This document shows, one piece after another, positions 1 to 9,570 of a stretch of 64,000 bases of DNA. The translations under genes and the position numbers were made by a program. Source of the DNA: Mycobacterium sp. D16Q13 (lineage in GTDB: Bacteria; Actinomycetota; Actinomycetes; Mycobacteriales; Mycobacteriaceae); the NCBI RefSeq assembly GCF_002013375.1, contig NZ_MAEW01000012.1:1-64000 (forward strand). The letters run 5' to 3'. Each line of letters starts with the position of its first letter. The stretch's first letter is position 1. The notes under the pieces are model-generated. The model had not been told where the DNA came from, made no database searches, and saw only the letters and a list, made by a program, of their open reading frames with translations.

Positions 1-406
1 TGTCGCGGGCCGCAACGTGCAGGATGTAGTCGTCGGCACCCGCCAGGAAGTACACGTCGATGACCTGAGGCAGCTCACGGATGTCCCGGATAAACGTGCG
101 AATCTTCCCTCGTGCGTTGGCCTGCAGACTGACCGAAATCATCGCTTGCAACGGCCGGCCGATGGCGGCCGGATCGACGTCGGTGAAGAATCCACGGATC
201 ACCCCGGTTTCCTGGAGACGCCGGACCCGCCCATGACAGGTGGACGCCGCGATCCCCACCGCGTCAGCGAGTGCGCTGTTGGGTATTCGTGCGTCATCGT
301 GCAGTTCCATCAGAATGCGGCGGTCCACGTCATCGAGTTCCGTGCGCCGAACATCATTCGGCGTGGGTGGCATGTCGAACCGGGATTCCGGTGATTTTGC
401 GGCCAT
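1..406 (-). CDS. aldR: Lrp/AsnC-family regulator of alanine dehydrogenase (partial)
   Basis: The reading frame starts at ATG 406 and runs off the left edge; 135 residues are visible. Residues about 24-70 form the AsnC winged helix-turn-helix (ELDDVDRRILMELHDDAR, then NSALADAVGIAASTCHGRVRRL split over the helices). Residues from about 86 begin the RAM ligand-binding domain. It is divergent from ald, the arrangement of Rv2779c-Rv2780, where AldR is an amino-acid-responsive regulator of ald. The 97-base gap to ald should hold the shared operators. Identity as AldR rests on family plus context; the effector-binding end is outside the window. Confidence 0.9.
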   Translation of the reverse strand, partial: MAAKSPESRFDMPPTPNDVRRTELDDVDRRILMELHDDARIPNSALADAVGIAASTCHGRVRRLQETGVIRGFFTDVDPAAIGRPLQAMISVSLQANARGKIRTFIRDIRELPQVIDVYFLAGADDYILHVAARD

Positions 407-503
407 TTTTGCAATGTACCGAATCTTCCACATAAATATTGCGCCTTTATCGACGCTTCTTCACACTTGAACATGAGACTTAGTTCTGAACAGGAGAAGA
501 TTG
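407..503. promoter_or_regulatory. aldR-ald divergent promoter region
   Basis: This AT-richer gap separates the divergent aldR and ald starts. A good ribosome binding site, AGGAGA at 492-497, lies six bases before ald ATG 504. AldR-type regulators bind several sites in such gaps. I did not find a convincing -35/-10 pair by eye. Confidence 0.5.
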
Positions 504-1619
504 ATGCGCGTAGGGATCCCGACCGAGATCAAGAACAACGAGTACCGCGTGGCCACCACCCCGGCTGGTGTGGCCGAGCTGACCCGCCGCGGCCACGAGG
601 TGATCATTCAGTCCGGTGCGGGCGAAGGCTCCTCGATATCCGATGTGGACTTCAAAGCCGCTGGCGCACAGGTCATCAACGGCGCCCAACAGATCTGGGC
701 CGAGGCCGATCTCCTGCTCAAGGTCAAGGAACCGATCGAGCCCGAGTACGCGCTGATGCGTCGCGGCCAGACGCTCTTCACCTATCTGCACCTGGCCGCA
801 TCGCTGCCCTGCACGGAAGCACTACTGACGTCGGAAACCACCGCGATCGCCTACGAGACCGTGCAGACCGCCGACGGCGCACTCCCCCTGCTGGCCCCGA
901 TGAGCGAAGTGGCCGGGCGGCTCGCCGCACAGGTAGGCGCCTACCACCTGATGGCTCCGGTGGGCGGCCGCGGCCTGGTGATGGGCGGCGTCCCGGGTGT
1001 CGGACCCGCCGACGTGGTCGTCATCGGCGGAGGTGTCGCCGGATACAACGCAGCACGGATCGCCGCCGGAATGGGTGCGCACGTCACGGTTTTCGACGTC
1101 AACCTCAACAAGTTGCGTGAACTGGACGCCGAATTCGGGGGCACCATCCGCACCCGGTACTCGTCCACGCTGGAACTGGAGGGTGCCGTCAAGCGGGCCG
1201 ACCTGGTGATCGGCGCCGTGCTCATCCCGGGCGCCAAGGCGCCCACACTCGTATCGAATTCACTAGTGGCCCAGATGAAACCGGGCTCGGTACTGGTGGA
1301 CATCGCGATCGATCAGGGCGGCTGCTTCGCCGACTCGCGCCCCACCACCCACGACGAGCCGACCTACTCGGTGCACGACAGCGTGTTCTACTGCGTGGCC
1401 AACATGCCCGGCGCCGTGCCCCGGACATCCACCTTCGCCTTGACCAACGCCACCATGCCGTACGTGCTGGCGCTGGCCGACAAGGGCTGGCGGCAGGCCT
1501 GCCGTGACGACGCCGCACTGGCCAAGGGACTCTCGACACATGAGGGTGCGCTGCTGAATGCGCATGTCGCCGAGGACCTCGCGCTGCCCTTCACCGATCC
1601 CGCGGGGCTGCTGGCCTAG
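504..1619 (+). CDS. ald: L-alanine dehydrogenase
   Basis: 371-residue NAD-dependent alanine dehydrogenase (L-alanine + NAD+ to pyruvate, ammonia and NADH; in mycobacteria also reductive amination and glyoxylate reduction). The known active-site residues are at their usual positions: Arg15 and Lys75 for pyruvate, His96 in FTYLHLA, and Asp270 in VLVDIAIDQGG. The dinucleotide fold is at about 170-200 with GGGVAG at 175-180 and Asp198. The start is ATG 504 after AGGAGA; a TTG directly upstream at 501 would add one residue and is less likely. Divergent from aldR, which probably controls it. A large hairpin follows the stop. Confidence 0.97.
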   Translation: MRVGIPTEIKNNEYRVATTPAGVAELTRRGHEVIIQSGAGEGSSISDVDFKAAGAQVINGAQQIWAEADLLLKVKEPIEPEYALMRRGQTLFTYLHLAASLPCTEALLTSETTAIAYETVQTADGALPLLAPMSEVAGRLAAQVGAYHLMAPVGGRGLVMGGVPGVGPADVVVIGGGVAGYNAARIAAGMGAHVTVFDVNLNKLRELDAEFGGTIRTRYSSTLELEGAVKRADLVIGAVLIPGAKAPTLVSNSLVAQMKPGSVLVDIAIDQGGCFADSRPTTHDEPTYSVHDSVFYCVANMPGAVPRTSTFALTNATMPYVLALADKGWRQACRDDAALAKGLSTHEGALLNAHVAEDLALPFTDPAGLLA

Positions 1620-1634
1620 AGAACATGTTACGAG

Positions 1635-1689
1635 GTGCCCGCCTCTGAGCGACACGTCGGTCCGGGGACTGTCGCTCGAAGGCGGGCAC
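1635..1689. terminator. Two-tier hairpin between convergent ald and ferritin-like gene
   Basis: The outer stem is GTGCCCGCCT (1635-1644) with AGGCGGGCAC (1680-1689), a perfect 10-bp match. Inside it GAGCGACA (1647-1654) pairs with TGTCGCTC (1670-1677), a perfect 8-bp match. There is no U tract, as is common for mycobacterial I-shaped terminators. It fills the space between two converging stop codons, so it can serve both transcripts. Confidence 0.75.
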
Positions 1690-1692
1690 TAC

Positions 1693-2718
1693 CTACACCG
1701 CGGTCTCGGCGGTGAGGTCGTTGGTCCACGTCGGCGTCTTGATCTTCTTGCGATACGGCACTTTGTCGTTGAACTTGTTCACCGCGCGTCCCACCTTGTG
1801 CAGCGGATGATCGAAGTCAGTGAAGTAGGTGCTGTTGACGATCGGGTACCTCAGCACCCGGAAGATCGGCAACCGGCTGGCATTGCTGCTCTTACGGCCG
1901 CCTGATTCCGCATAGCGATCGAACGCACGCTGAATCAGAATCGTGTCGATACCCATGTTCCGCATGGCATCACCCACCCGAGTCAGGAAGCCCGCGAACC
2001 GGATGACGTGAGGATTCGCCAACCCCACGGCACGAACAATCGTCACCGGCTTGAGCAGCGGCGCCACATCCTCCACCAGCATCCTGGAGAACTTGCGAGT
2101 ACCCAGCATGTCCATGACCGCGAAACCGATTGCCAAGTGCCGTGATTCGTCCGAGTTGATCTTGGCGAACACCTCGTGGAACAGCGGATCCTCAACCTCG
2201 CCGGACAGGAACTTCAGCACCGCGCCATCGAGCCCCACCTCGAAGAACGGGATGACGGTGGCCATGTAGACGAACGGGAGACGCCGGTCACCGAGATTGT
2301 CGAACCCGCGCAACGCCTGCAGCAGGGCCTTGATGTCCCCAGACTGCGGCGGAACTTCGCCCTCCTCCAGCATGCCCCACCGGCGCATCAGTGCGATCTC
2401 GGCATTGGCGTGCCGCTGTTCCTCGGCGTGGAAATAGCTGTAGATCTCCCGCAGTGTGTCGTTCGGGGCTGTGATCCCCAGCGTGCCCATCATCCGGCCG
2501 CCGATGTGCTCAATCCACACCAGATCCGACATGAACTGCTTGAGATCGTCAAACTGGTCAGGGTTGATGGTCTCGGCCCCGGGCTTGCCCCAGTCGAAGT
2601 CCGCCAGTGTCCACTGCCTGGCTTTGATCTTGACGAGGACATTCTCAAAGAACTCGTCGTTCTTCGAGATGTCCTTGGTGTTCTCTCTGGTCAGCTCGTC
2701 TGGCAGTACGGCGGTCAT
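1693..2718 (-). CDS. Ferritin-like diiron protein
   Basis: 341 residues. Likely diiron-cluster ligands are visible: Glu70 in WIEH, the pair E100-x-x-H103 in HAEEQRHA, a Glu in the FFEVG helix, and a final NSDESRH. This is the four-helix ferritin-like fold found in diiron oxygenases and oxidases of the AurF type. The C-terminal 100 residues are basic and outside the core. The ATG overlaps the stop of the upstream flavin monooxygenase by four bases, so the two are translationally coupled and probably act on the same substrate. The actual substrate is unknown. Sure of the fold, not of the reaction. Confidence 0.8.
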   Translation of the reverse strand: MTAVLPDELTRENTKDISKNDEFFENVLVKIKARQWTLADFDWGKPGAETINPDQFDDLKQFMSDLVWIEHIGGRMMGTLGITAPNDTLREIYSYFHAEEQRHANAEIALMRRWGMLEEGEVPPQSGDIKALLQALRGFDNLGDRRLPFVYMATVIPFFEVGLDGAVLKFLSGEVEDPLFHEVFAKINSDESRHLAIGFAVMDMLGTRKFSRMLVEDVAPLLKPVTIVRAVGLANPHVIRFAGFLTRVGDAMRNMGIDTILIQRAFDRYAESGGRKSSNASRLPIFRVLRYPIVNSTYFTDFDHPLHKVGRAVNKFNDKVPYRKKIKTPTWTNDLTAETAV

Positions 2719-4217
2719 TGGGCTACCCCTAACTTCGCGGAATTGACGGAATCAAGTTCCTGCTGGGTGAGGATCTTGTAGTCGGCGGCATCGACATCGG
2801 CCAACGCACGCCGGAATTCACTTGTCGTACCTGGGAAGAGCTCGCTGGCGACAGTTTCAGGCTTGTACCAGCGGAACGCGCCATCACGCCACGTTGTTCG
2901 ATCGAATCGTCGAACGGCACGCGCCTGCTCACGTTCGAGCGCCTCTCGGCGTACCTCGATGGAGACGAACGCCAACGAATCAACCAATGCCAAAGACGCT
3001 GTCACATAGTCGATTTGCGCCTCAATATGCGAAAGGCCCGCCAATGCGTTGGACCCGGAACCGGGTCCGGCGAGCAAGAACAAATTGGGGAATCCCGGCA
3101 CGTTCACACCGCGGAAGGCCTTCGGCCGCGAACCCCACTGTTCGTCCAGCGTGGAGCCGTCCGCCCCCTTGATGGCGAAGGGTGCTTCGACAAGCACCTC
3201 CGGGTCGTCGAGCGCGAAGACCAGACAGTCGGCCTTGTGGGTCATGGCATCCGCGGACCGCACCCCGACGGTGCTCAACCCGGTTACAGGCCACGGCACC
3301 AGCTTGCAATTGTCTTGCTGCAGTGCCGGATAGAAGTCATCGGAGAACAGGATCCGGCGGCTGCCCGCGCGATAGGCCGGTAGCAGGTTACGGCGCAGCC
3401 AGGGGTCCTTCACATTCCTGTTGAGGTGGTTCTCGGCCACTGCTTCGACAAACCGGGTGCCCACTCCGCGCCACACCAGAGCGCGGCGTAGTGCCTCATG
3501 CGGGCGGCCCGCTACCCGTCCCGCGATGGATCCCGATGCCAACGAGAGCAGGCGCCCAACCATGCTCGACGATTCACCGCCCCAGCGTGGCAGCACCCAG
3601 TCGGGAGTGCGCTGAAACACCCGCACACGCGCCGCCTTCTTGACCAGTTCGGGCACCACATGCACGGTGCTCGCTCCGGCCGCGATCACCGCGACATTGC
3701 GGCCGGTGAAATCGAAGTTCGGGTCCCAGTCCGCGGTGCTCAGCACGGCTCCATCGAAATGCTCGATGCCCTCGAGTTCCGGCGCCACCGGCGATGTTCC
3801 GGCGCCAACCGCCAGGATGACTCGTCGCGCGACGATCGACTTCTTACCCGCGACCGTGATGCGCCAGGTGGCCTTCGCGGGTTCGAAGGCAAGTGCCGTC
3901 ACGCGATGCCGCAGCCGCAGCACCGGCTCGAGATCATGCCGCGCGATCAGATCGTGGTGATACGACAGAACGCCGTCACGCGTAGCCCACACCGAACGAG
4001 TGGACGTGTTGGGCGAAAACGCAAACGACTGCTGGACGGCCAGCTCGTCACCGACGACGGGAGCGAATGTACTGCGCCGCCAATAACCACCAACCTCAGG
4101 CGCTTGTTCGAGAATCAGCAGGCTTTCCACCCGGGCCTGGCGCAATCTGGCGGCCATACCCAGCCCCGCCATGCCGGCTCCGATGACCACAACGTCAACG
4201 GGGTTATTGACTGCCAT
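2715..4217 (-). CDS. Flavin-containing monooxygenase, Baeyer-Villiger-like
   Basis: 500 residues from ATG 4217; an ATG at 4238 would add seven residues, and neither start has a strong ribosome binding site. The N-terminal FAD motif GAGMAG sits at 13-18. The second nucleotide-binding fold near 174-185 is degenerate (VAVIAAGAST, Ala for the first Gly). The Baeyer-Villiger fingerprint FxGxxxHxxxW aligns at 154-164 with Ser160 in place of His. So this belongs to the FMO/BVMO class but may do another oxidation, or act as an oxidase. It is coupled by ATGA overlap to the diiron protein and follows an SDR, which suggests an oxidative route for an alcohol, ketone or lipid. Confidence 0.85.
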   Translation of the reverse strand: MAVNNPVDVVVIGAGMAGLGMAARLRQARVESLLILEQAPEVGGYWRRSTFAPVVGDELAVQQSFAFSPNTSTRSVWATRDGVLSYHHDLIARHDLEPVLRLRHRVTALAFEPAKATWRITVAGKKSIVARRVILAVGAGTSPVAPELEGIEHFDGAVLSTADWDPNFDFTGRNVAVIAAGASTVHVVPELVKKAARVRVFQRTPDWVLPRWGGESSSMVGRLLSLASGSIAGRVAGRPHEALRRALVWRGVGTRFVEAVAENHLNRNVKDPWLRRNLLPAYRAGSRRILFSDDFYPALQQDNCKLVPWPVTGLSTVGVRSADAMTHKADCLVFALDDPEVLVEAPFAIKGADGSTLDEQWGSRPKAFRGVNVPGFPNLFLLAGPGSGSNALAGLSHIEAQIDYVTASLALVDSLAFVSIEVRREALEREQARAVRRFDRTTWRDGAFRWYKPETVASELFPGTTSEFRRALADVDAADYKILTQQELDSVNSAKLGVAQ

Positions 4218-4331
4218 GTGTGCGGATACCACCCTCATCTTCTTCGTTGACGAATCACTCAGTTACGTCAACGCTAGCAGGCCGGGGGTGCGATACGACA
4301 AGAGACGAGTCAGTCACACCAGCGACAAATA

Positions 4332-4347
4332 AGTGATCTGCATCACA
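4332..4347 (-). promoter_or_regulatory. CRP-like operator upstream of the monooxygenase gene
   Basis: On the minus strand the sequence reads TGTGATGCAGATCACT, matching TGTGA-N6-TCAC(A). It sits about 115 bases before the preferred monooxygenase start, in the 150-base gap after the SDR stop. Mycobacterial CRP (Rv3676 type) uses this motif. Binding is inferred from the motif alone. Confidence 0.5.
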
Positions 4348-4368
4348 GCCGGGTGGACCGCGTCCGCA

Positions 4369-5190
4369 TTACTGGGGCTTGAGCTGCTCTTCGAGTACAC
4401 GCTGGTAGCGGCGCATACCGGCGATCCACCGGCCGTAATCGGCACCCTTCTGCCGGTACATATCGAGCACCTGCGGGTGCGGCAGCACCAGGAACGTTCC
4501 CTCACGAACTGCGTCGAGCGTCATCGCCGCGACGGCTCCCGGCTCCAGCACCTCCCCGGCGGCGGTGATCGATGTTCCTGCCACGCGCACATCCGGGTCG
4601 TCGGAATCGGTGAGACCGTCGAGCAAGGCGGTCTTCACCCCCATCGGACACAGGCAACTCACCCCGATCCCCTTGTCGCCATAGCTAATCGACAGCCACT
4701 CGGCAAAGCCGACGGCCGCGTGTTTGGTCACCGAGTAGGCCGGTGAGCCGAGTTGGGTAAGTAGCCCGGCCGCAGACGCGACCGACACAAAATATCCGCG
4801 TCCGCGTTCCAGCCATCCCGGCACCAGCGCGGTGGCGGCCCTGACGTGCGCGCGCAGGTTTACGTCGATGGCGAGATCCCACGCGGCTTCCCCGATATCA
4901 AGCCCGAGACCACCGGCGATACCGGCGTTGGCGATGTAGACATCGACAGGGCCGAACTCCTTCTCCGCCAAGGCAATGAGATCTTCGATATCGGCGAGCG
5001 AACTGGCATCGGCCCGCTGCCCGAGAATGGCCGATGGGTCTGATGCCGCCGCGGCGGTACGCAGGGCGGCATCTCCGTCGATATCGGAGGCGACGACCTT
5101 GGCGCCCGCATCCGCCAGACCCCAGGCGAGAGCCTGTCCGATTCCCGAACCGGCTCCGGTGACAATGGCGACGCTGCCGTTGATATCCAT
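4369..5190 (-). CDS. Short-chain dehydrogenase/reductase
   Basis: 273-residue classical SDR. Cofactor motif TGAGSGIG at 11-18, NAG at 88-90, Asn111, and the catalytic Ser139, Tyr152 and Lys156 (YSVTK). Asp36 after the second strand (VVASDID) favours NAD(H). It probably oxidises or reduces an alcohol/ketone of a lipid-like substrate. The gene starts nine bases after the DUF2182 stop and is followed, after a gap carrying a CRP-like site, by the monooxygenase and diiron genes; the four form a minus-strand group. The C-terminal stretch after 230 (QVLDMYRQKGADYGRWIAGM) is typical of mycobacterial SDRs of this type. Confidence 0.9.
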   Translation of the reverse strand: MDINGSVAIVTGAGSGIGQALAWGLADAGAKVVASDIDGDAALRTAAAASDPSAILGQRADASSLADIEDLIALAEKEFGPVDVYIANAGIAGGLGLDIGEAAWDLAIDVNLRAHVRAATALVPGWLERGRGYFVSVASAAGLLTQLGSPAYSVTKHAAVGFAEWLSISYGDKGIGVSCLCPMGVKTALLDGLTDSDDPDVRVAGTSITAAGEVLEPGAVAAMTLDAVREGTFLVLPHPQVLDMYRQKGADYGRWIAGMRRYQRVLEEQLKPQ

Positions 5191-5199
5191 GCCCGAACC

Positions 5200-5976
5200 C
5201 TATTGGACGGTCGCGAAAATCCCGATTGCGGCGGCCGCGACGACAAAAAGGACCGCAAGAATCCGCGCCGTCCGGCGGGGATACCGGGTGAATCGCTCCC
5301 ACGTGACCGCGATAGTCAACGGCACCATCCAGATCAGGTGCGCCGAGGGCGCAACGGCCATCGTCAGCATCATGGCCCAGCAGGACCGGATACACGCCCA
5401 CCCGCTGACGACACCGAAGCGTATGAGGCCTTTGGCCGCCGGCCATCCGTCCGGCGGCAGCGGGACCGACTGGTGACAGTCACCCAGGGCCCGACATTTC
5501 CAGGGGGTGAGCTGCCAGATTGCTGCCAGGAGGAGCACACCCGCGAACATCCACCATCGGTTGGCGGTGGCGGCCATGGGCAGCGCGAGAGTGATGAGGA
5601 GGCCAACCACCGTCCACAGCGCGAGCCACACCGCCGCGTAGAGCGCCAGCGCGCGCCCACGGCCCTGCGGGCCGTTCTGCTGGACGTACTGAACCGCGGG
5701 CAAAGTGGCCGGTCCCATCATCGCGATGGTCATGACAATCCAGGAGACGATCGCGACCCACAGCACCGGCTGATGCACCACCGGCGCGGCCATCGGCGCC
5801 ATGTTCGCATGATCCATGCCCGGCATATGCCCGGCGGCAGGAGCTTGCGTATGGCTGGCCGCATGTTGCGGGAGGAACGCGAAGCCCAACCACGACAACA
5901 GAATTATCGCGGTCGCGATCCCCGTGTATCTGCCAGCCGCCAGTTCCTTGACGCGCTGGATCGCGTTGGCGACCAT
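5200..5976 (-). CDS. DUF2182 integral membrane protein with His/Met-rich loop
   Basis: 258 residues with about six or seven hydrophobic helices. The DUF2182 signatures are present: W-x-x-M-T-x-A-M-M in the second helix, then WQLTPWKCRALGDC, and a late Gly/Cys/Trp helix (GWACIRSCWAMM). Between the first two helices is a loop rich in His and Met (HMPGMDHANM at about residues 50-59), which looks like a metal-binding, probably copper-binding, stretch; that is inference. Members of this family are described only as predicted metal-binding membrane proteins. First gene of the SDR/monooxygenase/diiron group. Confidence 0.85.
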   Translation of the reverse strand: MVANAIQRVKELAAGRYTGIATAIILLSWLGFAFLPQHAASHTQAPAAGHMPGMDHANMAPMAAPVVHQPVLWVAIVSWIVMTIAMMGPATLPAVQYVQQNGPQGRGRALALYAAVWLALWTVVGLLITLALPMAATANRWWMFAGVLLLAAIWQLTPWKCRALGDCHQSVPLPPDGWPAAKGLIRFGVVSGWACIRSCWAMMLTMAVAPSAHLIWMVPLTIAVTWERFTRYPRRTARILAVLFVVAAAAIGIFATVQ

Positions 5977-6005
5977 CAGCTAGAGAGTATCTTGCCGACG
6001 CTCAC

Positions 6006-7319
6006 CTAGCTTGCGGATTCAATCATCGTGCGCAGTGAGCGCGGCAACGTCCGCTTGGAACGGTATGGACCCACCACTGCCGCTCCGGCGGGACTGCTGA
6101 GTAACTGACGCGCGATGCCATTGACTTCGTCGGTCGTGACGGTGGCGATCTTGTCCAGGGTCGCAGAAATCGTGCGGTGCTTACCGTTGTTCAGCTCGCT
6201 GCGTCCCATTCTGTTCATGCGGGATGCCGAATCCTCAAGCCCCAGAACAAGTCCACCGGCCAAGGCACCCTTAGCCCGATCGATCTCCACTGCGGTAAAT
6301 CCGTCCTCGACCACCGATGCCAGTACCTGTGATGTCACCTTGGCCACCTCGTCGAACCGCTCCGGCGAGCAACCCGCGTACACCGACAACGCACCAGTGT
6401 CGGAGAAGGTATCCACCGTCGAGTAGACCGCGTAGACCAGCCCGCGCTGCTCGCGAATCTCTTGGAACAAGCGGGAACTGAGTCCACCGCCCAAGGCGGT
6501 GTTGAGCACCGACAGCGCCCAGCGATATTGCCAGCCGCGGCCCGGGGTGCGCACACCCAGCGAGAGATGCACCTGTTCACCGTCGCGCGACACCAATTCC
6601 AGTCCCGGCGTGGCCGTAACTCGGCCGGTCCCCTTGCGCGGCGCCACCGTGGTGACCGATGAGTCCAGATGCGACTTGAAGTACTTGCGCGCCAACCGCA
6701 CTACGCGATCGTGCTCGACGTTCCCGGCCACTGCCAGCACCATGCGTTCGGGCCGATACCTCCGTACGTGAAACGAATGTAACTGTGCCCGCGTCATCGT
6801 CGATATCGACTCCGAGCTGCCGAGCACGCTGCGACCTATCGGATGGTCACCGAACAGGGCCCCGAGGAAGGCTTCCCCCAGCAGGTCCTCAGGGTCGTCG
6901 TCGCGCATCGCGATTTCTTCGAGCACGACGTCGCGCTCGACCTCGACGTCCTCACTGGCGCATCGCCCGCGCAACACCACGTCGGCGACCAGATCGATCG
7001 CCAGCTCCAGATCGGAGTCCAGCACATGCGCGTAGTAACACGTCTGTTCGCGTGCGGTGAATGCGTTCAGCTCACCGCCGACGGCATCAATCGACTGTGC
7101 GATATCGGCCGCCGACCGTGTGGGCGTGGACTTGAACAGCAGGTGCTCGAGGAAGTGCGCCGCACCGGCGACGCTGCGCCCCTCATCGCGGGACCCGACG
7201 TCGACCCACACCCCGACGGACGCCGAGCGCACCGAGGGCATCGCCTCGGTGACCACTCGGAGACCACCAGGAAGGACCGTGCGGCGTACCGCGTTGGGAA
7301 CGCTACTCCGCGACGGCAT
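6006..7319 (-). CDS. pepR: M16-family zinc metalloprotease
   Basis: 437-residue single-module insulinase-type peptidase, homologous to Rv2782c PepR. The inverted zinc motif HxxEH appears as HFLEH near residue 50; the third ligand Glu lies in the [10 protein letters not shown] helix about 75 residues later. The C-terminal half is the inactive M16 domain ([21 protein letters not shown], in two parts here). I start it at ATG 7319 ([11 protein letters not shown]), overlapping the end of pnp by 17 bases; an open frame continues further upstream but lies wholly inside pnp. Cotranscribed with pnp. Substrates are not known. Confidence 0.93.
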   Translation of the reverse strand: MPSRSSVPNAVRRTVLPGGLRVVTEAMPSVRSASVGVWVDVGSRDEGRSVAGAAHFLEHLLFKSTPTRSAADIAQSIDAVGGELNAFTAREQTCYYAHVLDSDLELAIDLVADVVLRGRCASEDVEVERDVVLEEIAMRDDDPEDLLGEAFLGALFGDHPIGRSVLGSSESISTMTRAQLHSFHVRRYRPERMVLAVAGNVEHDRVVRLARKYFKSHLDSSVTTVAPRKGTGRVTATPGLELVSRDGEQVHLSLGVRTPGRGWQYRWALSVLNTALGGGLSSRLFQEIREQRGLVYAVYSTVDTFSDTGALSVYAGCSPERFDEVAKVTSQVLASVVEDGFTAVEIDRAKGALAGGLVLGLEDSASRMNRMGRSELNNGKHRTISATLDKIATVTTDEVNGIARQLLSSPAGAAVVGPYRSKRTLPRSLRTMIESAS

Positions 7320-9570
7320 CTGCCGGCTTGGCCTCGGCCGCACCGTTACTGCTGGCAGAAGCGTCAGCGGCGTCATCGTCACCGACCGGAACCAGCGAGA
7401 TCTTGCCGCGGTTGTCGATATCGGCGATCTCGACCTGAATCTTGTCGCCGACCTTGACCACGTCCTCAACCTTGGCGATCCGCTTGCCCTTACCGAGCTT
7501 GCTGATGTGCACCAGTCCGTCGCGGCCCGGAAGCAGCGATACGAAGGCACCGAAATCGGTTGTCTTGACCACGGTTCCGAGGAAACGCTCACCAATCTTG
7601 GGCAGCTGCGGGTTGGCGATCGCGTTGATCATGTCGATCGCGGCCTGCGCCGCCTCGCCGTTGGAGGCGCCCACGAACACGGTGCCATCATCCTCAATGG
7701 AGATGCTCGCACCAGTCTGCTCGGTGATCGAGTTGATCATCTTGCCCTTGGGCCCGATCACCTCACCGATCTTGTCGACCGGCACCTTGATCGTCGTGAT
7801 GCGCGGCGCGAAGGGGCTCATCTCGTCGGGGGCGTCGATGGCCTCGGCCATCACCTCGAGAATGGTGGCACGGGCATCCTTGGCCTGCGACAGCGCGGCC
7901 GCCAGCACCTGCGACGGGATGCCGTCGAGCTTGGTGTCCAGCTGCAGAGCCGTGACGAAGTCCTTGGTACCGGCGACCTTGAAGTCCATGTCGCCGAAGG
8001 CATCTTCGGCACCCAGGATGTCGGTGAGCGCGACGAAACGGCGCTCGGTGGTGCCATCGGCGAGCTCGATGTCGTCGGACACCAGGCCCATGGCGATACC
8101 GGCAACGGGGGCCTTCAGCGGCACACCGGCATTCAGCAGCGACAGGGTCGAGGCGCAGACCGAACCCATCGAGGTGGATCCGTTGGAGCTCAGCGCCTCC
8201 GAGACCTGGCGGATGGCGTACGGGAACTCCTCGACGCTCGGCAGCACCGGCATGAGCGCACGCTCAGCGAGCGCGCCATGCCCGATCTCGCGACGCTTCG
8301 GCGAGCCGACGCGTCCGGTCTCACCGGTGGAGAACGGCGGGAAGTTGTAGTGATGCATGTAGCGCTTCGAGGTTTCCGGCCCCAGCGAGTCGATCTGCTG
8401 AGCCATCTTGACCATGTCCAGGGTGGTGACGCCCATGATCTGGGTCTCGCCACGCTCGAACAGCGCGCTGCCGTGCGCCCGCGGGATCACGGCGACCTCG
8501 GCCGACAAGGCGCGAATATCGGTGACACCGCGGCCGTCGATGCGGAACTGGTCCTTCAAGATGCGCTGGCGTACGAGCTTCTTGGTGAGCGAGCGGAATG
8601 CCGCGCCGATCTCCTTCTCGCGGCCGTCGAAGCCCTCCTGCAGACGGCCGAGAACCTCGACCTTGACCTCGTCGGTCTTCTCGTCGCGCTCGGCCTTGCC
8701 CGCGATGGACAGGGCCTGCGACAGCGGCTCGGTGGCCACCGCCGCGACGGCGGCGAAAGCGTCGTCCTGGTAGTCGGGGAACAAGGGGTACTCACCGACG
8801 GGCTTGGCGGCCTTCTCGGCCAGCTCCTGCTGCGCGGTGCACAGCGCGGCGATGAACGGCTTGGCGGCCTCAAGGCCCTCGGCGACCACGCTCTCGGTGG
8901 GCGCGCCGGCGCCACCGTCGATGAGCGCGATGACGTTATCGGTGGCCTCCGCTTCGACCATCATGATGGCGACATCGTCGGCCGTCTTGCGACCGGCGAC
9001 CACCATGTCGAAGACGGCGGTCTCCAGCTGCTCGACAGTCGGGAACGCGACCCACTGGCCCTCGATCAGGGCCACGCGGACACCGCCGACGGGGCCGGTG
9101 AACGGCAGTCCGGCGATCTGGGTGGACGCGGATGCGGCGTTGATCGCCAGTACGTCGTACAGGTCGGCGGGGTTCAGGCTCAGCACCGTCACCACGACCT
9201 GAATTTCGTTGCGCAGCCCGCTGACGAAGGTCGGGCGCAGCGGCCGGTCGATGAGACGACAGGTCAGGATGGCGTCGGTGGAGGGACGTCCCTCGCGGCG
9301 GAAGAACGAGCCGGGGATGCGACCCGCGGCGTACATCCGCTCCTCGACGTCAATGGTCAGCGGGAAGAAGTCGAAATGGTCCTTGGGGCTCTTGCTAGCG
9401 GTGGTGGCCGACAGCAGCATGGTCTCGTCATCCAGGTACGCGACGACGGAGCCGGCGGCCTGCTGGGCCAGCCGCCCGGTCTCGAAGCGAATGGTGCGGG
9501 TGCCGAAGGTGCCGTTGTCGATGGTCGCGGTGGACTCGAAGACGCCTTCTTCAATTTCTGTAGCAGACAT
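7303..9570 (-). CDS. pnp: Polyribonucleotide nucleotidyltransferase (PNPase)
   Basis: 755 residues from ATG 9570 (MSATEIEEG), the start matching the M. tuberculosis protein; an ATG at 9591 would add seven residues. Two RNase PH domains are separated by the all-alpha domain, followed by a KH domain ([17 protein letters not shown]) and an S1 domain ([20 protein letters not shown]). It degrades RNA 3' to 5' with phosphate and can add tails; in actinobacteria it also meets guanosine polyphosphate pathways (gpsI). Downstream pepR overlaps it. Upstream is lppU, then rpsO, the classic rpsO-pnp neighbourhood. Confidence 0.97.
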   Translation of the reverse strand: MSATEIEEGVFESTATIDNGTFGTRTIRFETGRLAQQAAGSVVAYLDDETMLLSATTASKSPKDHFDFFPLTIDVEERMYAAGRIPGSFFRREGRPSTDAILTCRLIDRPLRPTFVSGLRNEIQVVVTVLSLNPADLYDVLAINAASASTQIAGLPFTGPVGGVRVALIEGQWVAFPTVEQLETAVFDMVVAGRKTADDVAIMMVEAEATDNVIALIDGGAGAPTESVVAEGLEAAKPFIAALCTAQQELAEKAAKPVGEYPLFPDYQDDAFAAVAAVATEPLSQALSIAGKAERDEKTDEVKVEVLGRLQEGFDGREKEIGAAFRSLTKKLVRQRILKDQFRIDGRGVTDIRALSAEVAVIPRAHGSALFERGETQIMGVTTLDMVKMAQQIDSLGPETSKRYMHHYNFPPFSTGETGRVGSPKRREIGHGALAERALMPVLPSVEEFPYAIRQVSEALSSNGSTSMGSVCASTLSLLNAGVPLKAPVAGIAMGLVSDDIELADGTTERRFVALTDILGAEDAFGDMDFKVAGTKDFVTALQLDTKLDGIPSQVLAAALSQAKDARATILEVMAEAIDAPDEMSPFAPRITTIKVPVDKIGEVIGPKGKMINSITEQTGASISIEDDGTVFVGASNGEAAQAAIDMINAIANPQLPKIGERFLGTVVKTTDFGAFVSLLPGRDGLVHISKLGKGKRIAKVEDVVKVGDKIQVEIADIDNRGKISLVPVGDDDAADASASSNGAAEAKPADAVAE

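Noticed and set aside
7320..7595. Upstream extension of the M16 protease
   Set aside because: The open frame continues only inside pnp; the family N-terminus starts at 7319.
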